From: Anisodus tanguticus
Taxonomy: Eukaryota > Streptophyta > Magnoliopsida > Solanales > Solanaceae
Assembly (NCBI GenBank): GCA_034509755.1
Contig: CM067549.1
Span: 47,021,052 to 47,085,051, forward strand
Length of the DNA: 64,000 nt
Direction of reading: 5' to 3'
In this document: positions 46,243 through 56,200 of the stretch, piece after piece
How positions within the stretch are numbered: position 1 is the stretch's first letter
How the letters are laid out: each line of letters starts with the position of its first letter
The notes under the pieces: model-generated
What the model saw: only the letters and a program-made list of their open reading frames with translations
Database searches by the model: none
What the model was told of the DNA's origin: nothing
Translations under genes and position numbers: made by a program

Positions 46243-47045
46243 CGTTGGAAGAAGCCGATTTGGCTAAAAAGGCGGCTACCGGAGCAAGCCCAGTTGTCAT
46301 GGTGGCATCCTCTCCTAGTCCTTCGGGTTTTGTTAATAATTCGGGCCAAAACCATAATAATGGTGGCGGCAAGAATAATCGCAAAAATAATAACAAAAAC
46401 CGCGGGGGCAAACGCGGCGGTGATCAACAAGCAGGCGGTGGGTCCCATCCAGGTGTACAAGGCCCACCATCACCGTGGGCCCAAGGCGGTGGGGCCAATG
46501 GCGGTGGTACCGTACCCTCCGGCGGAGTTTCCAACGGCGGCGGTGGGGGGCCACCACGATCCGAGTGCCCAATACCCGCATTGGCGGCCCATCGGCCGCG
46601 GTGGCCCGGCAAAGAACGGCAACCACAATTACGGCCCGGTTCCAAAGCACGGCCGGGAGTTCTTGGGCCCGGACCTCCGCAAGCCCATCATGCGCGAGGC
46701 CCCACTCGGACCGATATCGAGGCCGCGATGCACACGTTGGGATTGACTCAACCGGACCCAAATTGGTACATGGACACCGGGGCCACTACTCACATGACTT
46801 CCGAATCAGGTACTCTCTCATCTTATTCCAATTTGAGCACCCCTCGGGGGATAATTATTGGTAATGACAGTTCTATTCCAATTCTAGGGTATGGTCAGAA
46901 AACCTTGTCTCCCCCCAATCCACCCCTCCTCTTGAAAAATACTTTACATGCTCCTAAATTGATTAAAAATTTAGTGTCCGTCCGAAAGTTCACAAATGAC
47001 AATTACATTTCGTTGAATTTGATCATTTCGGTTTCTCTTCCGTGA
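46236..47045 (+). pseudogene. Inner Copia gag C-terminus and protease
   Basis: After the frameshift, a Gly/Asn/Lys/Arg-rich nucleocapsid-like tail (NNGGGKNNRKNNNKNRGGKR) leads through a Pro/Gly-rich spacer to the protease motif NWYMDTGATTHMTS (about 46765). The DTGA active site is intact here. The frame is lost by a one-base deletion near 47010 and ends at 47043. Confidence 0.85.
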
Positions 47046-48460
47046 AGGATTTCAAGACGGGGAGTCATCTCATGAGGTGTGATAGTAGGGGGGATCTATA
47101 TCCTATCATGCCCGATTTCAGTCCATCGAGTCCAGCCTTGCCTTCAGCTTTTGCAGCTATCTCTCCTTCCATGTGGCATGCTCGTATGGGTCATCCGGGA
47201 TCTTCTATTTTATCAGCTTTAGATAAAGATAGCTATATTTCTTGTAAGGGTATGAGTCGTACTCCAATTTGTCGATTTGTTCATTAGGGAAAATTGTTAA
47301 GTTGTCATTTGTAGACTCCAATTCTCATACTTCTATGCCATTTGACATTATTCATAGCGACTTATGGACCTCTCCTGTTCTTAGTTCAATGGGTCATCGA
47401 TATTATGTTCTCTTTTTAGATGATTATTCTAGATTTTTGTGGACGTTTCCAGTTGCGAATAAATCACAAGTGTTTTCCGTCTTCATCAAATTTAGAGCGT
47501 TCATTCGTACTCAATTCGAAAGAGAAATAAAAAATATTCAATGTGATAATGGGAAAGAGTATGACAATAGGGAGTTTCGGGAATTTTGTGCTACTAATGG
47601 GATAAATTTTCGTTTTTCATGTCCTCATACATCTTCACAAAATGAGAAAGCCGAACGCAAAATTCGTTCCATAAATAACATTGTCCGAACTCTCCTAATA
47701 CATGCCTCCATACCTCCATATTTTTGGCATCATGCTCTACAAATGGCCACATATCTTCTTAACATAATTCCTTCTAAAGGTCTGACATATTCGTCCCCCC
47801 TAAAAATCCTGTATAATAAGAACCCGTCTTATTCTCACCTTCGAATTTTTGGGTGCTTGTGTTATCCGTTATTCCCATCCACCACAATTAACAAACTTCA
47901 GGCTCGGTCTACCCCGTGTATGTTTTTGGGTTATCCGTCAAATCATCGTGGTTATAAGTGTTTTGATTTATCCTCCAAGAAAATCATAATCAATCGCCAT
48001 GTCATTTTTGATGAAACTCAATTCCCATTTACGAAAGTTCATACTCCCGAACCTAAGTCGTATAATTTTTTGGATTACCAAATATCCCCGTATATTATTC
48101 GGAATTTTTCGGACATCTCCCGTACCCAAAATCCTCCAGCGGGCCCACTGCCCGCTGGACCTACTGTACCGCCACACCCACAAATTCCGACCATCGGAAC
48201 AGTTCCCAGCAATTGGGCCGGTCCCACCCACTCGGAACTGCTCTCCGAAAAATGATTCCGCCTTTACCGATTTGGGCCGGCGGGCCCACCGCCCGCCGGC
48301 CGATCCGTCCCGAGCCCAGAAAATTCCCTCAATTCTTCCTCGAGTCATAGACCGGTCACTCGTAGTCAGCGGGGTATTTTTACACCTAAAAGACATTTTA
48401 ATTTACATTCGGATGTCTCTAAATCCCCCTTGCCCCGCAATCTTGTGTCCGCATTAAATG
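47042..48460 (+). pseudogene. Inner Copia pre-integrase and integrase
   Basis: 47042-47287 holds the zinc-region segment (MWHARMGHPGSSIL). A small frame change leads to 47269-48255: PFDIIHSDLW, FLDDYSRFLW (catalytic Asp), QCDNGKEYDN (second Asp), TSSQNEKAERKIRS (catalytic Glu) and the C-terminal TPCMFLGYPSNHRGYKCFD. After 48255 the Pro-rich linker continues in a different frame to about 48460. Confidence 0.88.
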
Positions 48461-48469
48461 ACCCTAATT

Positions 48470-49973
48470 GAAAAATTGTTATGACTGATGAATATAATGC
48501 TCTTATTGATATTAAGACGTGGGAGTTGGTGTCCCGTCCATATGGTATTAATGTTATCAGGTCTATGTGGATTTTTGCTCATAAGGAGAATTCAGATGGG
48601 TCCTTTGCTCGACATAAGGCGTGACTTGTTGGTGATGGTAAGACTCAGCAGGTTGGAATTTATATTGGTGAGACGTTTAGCCCGGTGGTCAAACCGGCTA
48701 CCATTCGCACTGTCCTTAGCTTGGCTCTTTCAAAGACTTGGCCAATTCATCAGTTGGATGTCAAGAATGCGTTTCTACATGGTGATCTCAAGGAAACAGT
48801 CTATATGCATCAGCCGTTGGGTTTCAGGGATCCAAACCGACCTCATCATGTATGTTTGTTGAAGAAGTCCTTATATGGGCTTAAGCAGTCTCCAAGGGCC
48901 TGGTACACGAGGTTTGCTGACTTTGTTGCCACTATTGGGTTCACTCACAGCCGGTCAGATAATTTCTTGTTCATCTACCGCCGTGGTTCTTCTTTGGCCT
49001 ACATTCTGTTGTATGTGGATGATATCATCTTGACCGCCTCTTCCGATGCCTTGCGCCAGTCTATCATGACCATGCTCAGTTCTGAGTTCGCTATGAAAGA
49101 CTTAGGGCCTTTGAGTTATTTTTTGGGGATTGCTGTCAAGCGTCATTCAGGTGGCTTGTTTTTGTCTCAACAAAAGTATGCTTTGAGATCATAGAGAGGG
49201 GCCGGGATGTCATCCCGTAAGTCCACTTCCACGCCGATTGATGCAAACCCCAAACCGAGTGCCGCAACAGTGCACCATACGAGGACCCGACCCGATATCG
49301 CGAGCTTGCAGGGGCCCTCCAAAGATCTTACATTTACCGGACCGGATATTACGTATGCGGTTCAACGGTGTGTTTATTCATGCATGATCCCAGAGTTGAG
49401 CACATGAATGCAATCAAACGCATCATTCGGTATATTCAGGGGACACTGGACTATGGGTTGCACTTGTATCCTTCATCTACATCCACACTTGTCTCTTACA
49501 CGGATGCGGATTGGGGTGGTTGTCCCGACACCAGACGGTCGACTTCTGGCTACTGTATGTTCCTTGGCAACAACTTGGTCTCCTGGTCGGCAAAGCGTCA
49601 AGCAACTCTATAACGCTCAAGTGCAGAGGCAGAATATCGAGGGGTAGCAAATGTGGTCTCTGAATCATGTTGGCTACGAAATTTGCTTTTGGAGCTTCAT
49701 TTTCCCATTCAGAAGGCAACCTTGGTATATTGCGATAACATTAGTGCCATCTACCTTTCCGGTAACCCAATTCAACACCAACGCACCAAACATATCGAAA
49801 TGGACATTCACTTTGTCCGTGAAAAGGTTGCAAAGGGTCACGTTCGCGTATGCCATGTCCCGTCTCGTTATCAAATTGCAGACATCTTTACAAAGGGTCT
49901 ACCAGCGGTTCTCTTTGAAGATTTTAGGGACAGTCTCAGCGTTCGAAAACCGCCCGCTATGATTGCGGGGGTG
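48470..49973 (+). pseudogene. Inner Copia reverse transcriptase and RNase H
   Basis: The RT frame has a TGA at 48469 where a Trp is expected and another at 48622 where an Arg is expected. It stays open from 48685 (TIRTVLSLALSKTWPIHQLD; LYVDDIILTASSD). It shifts near 49190 and again before RNase H (49368-49613 and 49653-49979: SGYCMFLGNNLVSWSAKRQ; KHIEMDIHFVREKVAKG). It ends at the polypurine tract. Confidence 0.88.
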
Positions 49974-50186
49974 TGTTAAACCAAGGTGATTGTTATATAT
50001 TAGGAGTGTATATTGATGTAATATTGTAGTGTAAAGGTTACCTTAATTAGTGTTATACACTTACCATAATTGTATAGTTAGAATTATGGTAGAATAAGGT
50101 TTTAGGAATAGAATAGGAATAGGATTATCCTATTTTGTAACTTGTATATATATCTATTCAATCAATGAAAATAATCAAGGGGATCA
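49974..50186 (+). repeat. 3' LTR of inner Copia
   Basis: Starts TGTTAAACCAAGG and ends AATCAAGGGGATCA. It lacks 9 bases next to the terminus compared with the 5' LTR but keeps the terminal CA. Confidence 0.92.
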
Positions 50187-50368
50187 CAAAGATATATATA
50201 CATGATATACAATATATAATTATGAAAAATAAATCTACATTTTTCTAATACAACACTAATACTTTCATTGATACAAGTCTACTACTATAATTATAATTGT
50301 ACAAGAATTATACAATTTTGGTTCCATAATAACTCGTGTATATTGATACTAATATACACGGTATTCTA

Positions 50369-51190
50369 TCACACCCCCGCAGTCATAGCGGGCGATTTTC
50401 GTACGCTAAGATTGTCCCTAAAATCTTCAAACAGAACCAAGGGAAGACTCTTAGTAAAGATGTCAACAATTTGGTACCTTGAAGGGGCATGCAAGACACG
50501 TACTTGTCCACGAGCTATCTTTTCGCGAACAAAGTGGATATCCATCTCGATATGTGTTAGTGCGCTGATATTGGACCGGATTTTCAGAGAGATAGACTGT
50601 ACTAACATTATCATAGTAGATCAAGGTAACTTTCTGAATAGGAAAGTGAAGCTCTAATAAAAGATTACGCAACAAACATGACTCAGACACCACATTGGCT
50701 ACTCCTCGATACTCGGCCTCTGCACTGTATCGCGATAAAATAGACTGACGTTTTGCCGATCAAGAGACCAAGTTATCACCATGAAACATACAATAACCAG
50801 ATATCGAATGTCTGATATCTGGACATCCACCCCAATCATCATATGTATAAGACACGGGAGTAGAGACAGATGATGGATATAAATGCAATCCATAACCAAG
50901 TGTGTCCTGTATGTATCGTATAATGCGTTTGAGCGCATGCATGTGCTCAATCCGCGGATCATGCATAAATAAACACACATGCTGCACTGCATAAGTAATA
51001 TATAATATCGTGAAAAGTAAGTTACTGAAGAGCCCCTGCAAGACTACGATAGTGGGTGAGATCCTCATATGATGTGCTAGAACTAGCACTCAGCTTTGGT
51101 TTTATATCAACCGGAGTGGAAGAGGACTTACAAGACGACATGACAACTCTCTCAATAATCTCAGCCGCATACTTCTTATGTGATAAAAAT
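50369..51190 (-). pseudogene. Outer Copia RT C-terminus and RNase H remnant
   Basis: The minus-strand frames include SHKKYAAEIIERVVMSSCKS (end of RT), MHALKRIIRYIQDTLGYGLH, then RNase H (SISGYCMFHGDNLVS; HIEMDIHFVREKIARGQV). Several frameshifts are present. It joins LTR sequence directly at about 51190, marking an internal deletion. Confidence 0.85.
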
Positions 51191-51396
51191 AGAGAGAATA
51201 ATCCCCTCATTATTTTCATTAATATCAAAAGTATATATACATGATACACAATATCTAATTATGAAAAATAAATCTATCTTTTTCTAATACAACATGTACA
51301 AGTCTACTACCATAATTACAATTGTATAAGAATTCTACAATTTTTGTTCCATAATAACTCGTGTATATTGATACTAATATACACAGTATTCTATAA
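51191..51396 (-). repeat. 5' LTR of outer Copia
   Basis: Plus reading AGAGAATAATCCCCTCATTA to GTATTCTATAA. It matches the split left LTR. Its left end is fused to RT sequence by the internal deletion. Confidence 0.8.
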
Positions 51397-51516
51397 ATAT
51401 CGACTCACAGGTTCTCTGGTATTGATGCTTGAGATCCTCGTGTGTATGATAATATGTATGAATTATTTTAAAACACATGTACTTCTATATTTTTTACATC
51501 GTTGACAAAAATTTAC

Positions 51517-51520
<4 letters not shown>

Positions 51521-51584
<64 letters not shown>
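51521..51584. repeat. (TAA)n microsatellite, about 21 units
   Basis: An uninterrupted TAA run at the right end of the occupied duplication copy. The unoccupied copy near 44205 has no such expansion. Confidence 0.95.
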
Positions 51585-51585
<1 letters not shown>

Positions 51586-53228
51586 TGTATGATAAAAAAC
51601 GTTTCTAAATCACATGACTAATTTGTTATCATTATAAATGTTAAATACGATTATTTCAATTTTCGTCAATAGATACTTCGCATAAATCTTCTTAAAATAT
51701 TATATCATGCACTAAACATATTAAAGGTTGGTCCAAAATTTCTAGTTCTAAGTTAAAATTAAATTTCAATTTTAAGAGCATCGATATGATGTAACCTCTG
51801 AAATAAGGAGATTTAACAAGTTGTTTATTTAATTATTTAGTCATGCAGAAATTATAATATATGAAGTGTACTTTATGCGGGAAATATAAATCCATGAATT
51901 ACTACATTGTGAATAGCAATACATGAATAAAAAAATAAAACCGTCTAATATACATATAAACTTAAAAAATTAGTAATCAACAAATATTTTTTTATATAAT
52001 TTTAATTAAAAAACAAACGTTGTTTCAGTTATAAGAAACAGGTAATACAAAAAATTAATATTACAAAATATCAATTTTCCTATAATTCAAACCAAACGAC
52101 CTCTAGATTAGGAGGTCGTCATTTTTCTGGTTGAAATAGTCACAATTTTGATCGTAATTTATTTAAATTCATAAACTCAGTCAACTCACAATCATATTGA
52201 TATCAAAACAACTAAACGTAACAACTTAATCAGTCACTAACCCTCATATTATAAGATTCTCTCACCTTATGATGGATACTCTATTTTCCTTAATCTAGAG
52301 ATTATAGTATTATACAATTTTCACATTATTAGGGAAGAAACAAGAAAATATCAAGATAGAAAAGAAAAAAGATTGAATCTATTAAGTATAAACACGACCA
52401 AACCACGAAAAAGCGTACGTACGTGGTACACTTCCCACTTATGTAACACTGACTTTCTACTCAAATCTAACCGTCCATTTCTAATCCAACGATTCAATCA
52501 AACCGTCAGATGTACACATGAATAACACGAGAATAACTCTCAGTTCGAAGACGCTTTGGTCCTAAAACTACAAAATTAGTTCAACAATTGATGATTTTTT
52601 TTCAACTTTCTCCCACTTCAGTTCAAATTAATTAAAACAATTATTTGCTAATTTTGTCCTTATTTATGCTTAGATTTCTTACACTTATAACCTTATTTGG
52701 TGTTGGATCTCAGCTTTAAGGGTTGCAAACTTGCAATATCATTTTAATTTGAGCTGAATTCTTGATAATGAAAGTTAGGGTTTGTTGAATTTGGTGAATT
52801 TTGTTGGAAAAATTTGAGCTTTTTTAGTTTAGTTAGTAATTTAAGTTGTGGGTATGTGTAATTTGATGGATTCTTGAAAATTGAAGTTGATTTTTGTGCG
52901 TTGTTGAAGTATTGTTATGTTGTTAGGGTTTTGGAAAGTTAGGGTTTGTTGAATTTTATTGGAAAAATTTGAGTTTTTTTAGTTTAGTTAGTAGTTTGAG
53001 TTGTGGGTATGGAAAATTTGATGGATTCTTGAAGATTGAAGTTGATTTTTGTGTGTTATTTGAAGTATTGTTATGTTTTTTATAGTAAAGATGGGATTTT
53101 TGGTATATTTGGTTGTAGGTTTATCAGGTCCTGATTGAAATTGGGGGAAATTAGGGTTTTGTAATTGGGTGTTTGTGGATTGTATTTGTGTTTGTGTAGA
53201 AGAAGAATTTGAAGAGAAGGGTAGTGAA
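51585..53228 (+). promoter_or_regulatory. Intergenic and 5' region of the cohesin gene
   Basis: AT-rich intergenic DNA to about 52400. Next is a stretch with CTAACCGTCCATTTCTAATC and CAAACCGTCAGATG, then a long leader with GTTAGGGTTT repeats (two imperfect copies, about 52790-53080). A plausible leader-intron acceptor (TTTGTGTAG, ending 53199) precedes the ATG at 53229. Transcription start not mapped. Confidence 0.4.
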
Positions 53229-56200
53229 ATGTTTTATTCACAGTTTATACTGGCCAAAAAGGGGCCTTTAGGAACCATATGGATTGCAGCACATTTGGAG
53301 AGGAAACTAAGGAAAAATCAAGTTGCTGATACTGATATTGGTGTCTCTGTAGGTAAGTTGCTTACGTCTGTTGTTTCTTTTGCTTTCGGCTATCATTTTA
53401 TTTGTTGCTGCTACTGTTCTGTTCTTCATTACGGTATTTCTTGCTTTAAATTGCTTTATTTGAGCTGAGGGTCTTCGGGAAACAGAATCTCTACCTCCAC
53501 AAAATAGGGGTAAGGCTGCGTACACACCACCCTCCCCAGACTACACTGGTTATATTGTTGTATACTGTTCTGTTCTTCATTATGGTATTTCCTGCTTTAA
53601 ATTGCTTTATTTGAGCCGAGTGTCTTCGGGAAACAGTCTCTCTACCTCCACAATGTAGGGGTAAGGCTGCGTACACACCACCCTCCCCAGACTACACTGG
53701 TTATGTCGTTGTATTGTTTACTTTGAAAAACTGCCTAATACAACAACAACAACAACGTACCCAGTGTAGTCCCACAAGGTGGGGTATGGGGAGGGTAGAG
53801 TTTACGCAGATCTTACCCCTACCATGGAGGTAGAGAGACTGCCTAATAATTTACTATATTTAGCATACTTTCTTTCTAGATGATTTTCATGATTAAAGTA
53901 TAGATGTAACCCAAGTAATAAGAAATTATGCAATTGGAGAAGAAAGGATATGACCAATTTACAGCTTCAACCCATCCATGAAATATGCTAAGTGAGCAAG
54001 CATTGTTCACATGAATTTTTCATATTTAGTTTCTGAAACTGTCTTTAATTCTTATACTGCTATAGACTTCATAGAAAGCAGGTAAAAGTTAGTTTGTTAG
54101 TGATTAACTATATTAGAAGTATCAGATACAATCTATCCATTTGACTTGAGGAAGAAAACAAAGGGGAAAGAAGATTGGCACAATATCCCAAAGTTTGTTG
54201 TTGCCTTAGGCCGTGTATGATACAAGGCCTTTAGTATCTCTAGTTTGTGCTTTGTTTTATGTAAGTAATGGCTACCTCCCCTGCAAAGTAGAGGATTGGA
54301 GACTAGGTCATAGTTCTCATTATACTTGTTAAATTATAGTAATTCAAAGAAGAATTCGCACTAAGGCGGCAAAATTAGCATGTAGGTTGAGAGCAAACGG
54401 GTGGGGTGGGGGTGAGTAGGACGTGTCAGCAGCGCCATTTCTATCTACTCCATTTGCATAGATAGCTGTAACTATCATAGATGAAAAGGTAATGATACCT
54501 TTCCCAAAAAAGGAAAAAAATGTAGATGAAAAGGTATCCTATGTACTGGTCAGGGAACCTTCTCAGCACTACAATGATGGTTATTCTATTACGGTCTATT
54601 TAGGCTTATAGATTGTTGCATCATATTGTTGCCTAGGTTTTTTAATTTCAGCAGATTGCCAAAGGGAGACAAATATTGCTTGATTGTAGATACCCAGTGT
54701 TTTGTTTTGGTAAAGGGTACGGGTTTCATAACAGAGCACAAAGATTGAGTAAAAAATTACACAGAAACTCAATTCCTTTACATTACTGTACTCCCTCCAT
54801 CCCATATTACTTGTCCACTTTTCCCTTTACACGCCCTTTAAAAAATAATAAACAAAAGTGTATTTTACTACATTACCCTTATCTCTCTCCATTTTCTACA
54901 CTCTAATCAATAGTGGTTACTTTAAAAAACAATTAATGCTAAGGACAAAATAGGAAAAAATTGATTAATCTATCTTGATTTTGTAAATTGACAAATATTT
55001 TGGGACGGATATTTTTAGTAATGTGGACAACTAATATGGGACGGCGGGAGTAAGAATTAGGAAGAGCAGGAAATCAAACATTCTATCCACTGTATTGACA
55101 TTTTCTAACCGACGCCAAAAGCGAAAGAATAAATACGTCTACTTGTTAGAGAGTGACCAAGGTATGCCCATCTACTTGTTGTAGTTGTCGAATATTTTGA
55201 GGTAGGAAATAAGAGAGAGACCGCTAAGAGAGAAGATCATATTTTGATTGACTTGGTGAAAGATCTAATTCTCTTCATGTTGGGTGTCAATGGTTTAAAA
55301 TCGGGAAAGGCTTGTGGCTTCATATTTTTTTTTGAAAATGGTAAGATTTCATAAATAGAAGCACAAAGTTTGTGCCGAATTACATGCAAATTAGTCCCTT
55401 TACATCACTGTAGGAAGCTGAGAAACAATCTAACATATATCTCCTGTATTTACATCTAATCTACACCAGAAAGCCAAAAAAGATATACATCTATGTCTTG
55501 ATGCAAGTATATTTTCACATCTTCTCTCAAAACATCATTGATTTCTTTGCTTCCTAATAACCCACCGTATGCAAGCAGGACTAGTATCCCCTATACTGCT
55601 GTATATGGGAAATGATGATGCCATTAAACTAACATTGTGGCTTCATAGTTTTATGATAATGTCATAGTTGCTGGATTTGTGAATTGTTAACATACTTTGC
55701 AGCAGTTTGCTGCTCGTTAATATAATATTTTTACCAATAAAAAAACATGACTGATTAAGAAGCATAACTGATGGTTGTTTAATATGAGATGAGGAAGTTT
55801 ACTTTATCATCTAAGTTAATATAAAGGAGCACTTTCCCATAAGCTAAATAATTTTGGTAATAATGGGAAAAATTTCGGTATACAAGCAATATTCTAGAAG
55901 GGGAGCCTTGGAGTAACTGGTAAAGTTGCCTCGTCATGGGTTCAAGCCGTGGAAACAGCCTCTTGCAGAAATGTGAGGTAAGGCTGCGTACAATAGACCC
56001 TTGTGGTCCGGCCCTTCCCCGGACCCCGCGCATAGCAGGAGCTTAGTGCACCAGGCTGCCCTTTTTAAGCAGTGTTCTAGAAAGTAAGATATACAGGAGC
56101 AATGTGTCTCACTTTTTCTTTTTCTTTTTAAAGAAAAGAGGAAGACAAGTCATCCTTGCATCAATACTATCAAAATCTCATAGCTTGTTGAATTACTAGC

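Larger units (their letters stand above)
45292..50186 (+). mobile_element. Inner Copia element (plus strand), 4.9 kb, inserted in the outer Copia LTR
   Basis: The 5' LTR is 45292-45513 (222 bp) and the 3' LTR 49974-50186 (213 bp). The primer site TGGTATCAAGAGAC starts at 45514. The polypurine tract GATTGCGGGGGTG ends at 49973. The target duplication CAAAG is at 45287-45291 and 50187-50191. The LTRs differ by two substitutions and one 9-bp deletion near the 3' LTR end. The gene order gag-PR-IN-RT-RH is complete, but every module is interrupted. Confidence 0.95.
45250..51396 (-). mobile_element. Outer Copia element (minus strand), internally deleted and split
   Basis: The 3' LTR is 45250-45291 plus 50187-50373, split by the inner Copia. 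The polypurine tract (CACCCCCGCAG on plus) follows. Only the last part of RT and RNase H remains (50374-51190), then the 5' LTR at about 51191-51396. The target duplication ATATC is at 45245-45249 and 51397-51401. Gag, protease, integrase, most of RT and the primer site are deleted. Confidence 0.87.

Noticed and set aside
46333..46761. Minus-strand open frame of 142 codons
   Set aside because: Antisense shadow of the GC-rich Copia gag tail; no domain.
52790..53080. GTTAGGGTTT repeats as interstitial telomere sequence
   Set aside because: The occurrences are scattered in an AT-rich leader and are not a tandem TTTAGGG array.
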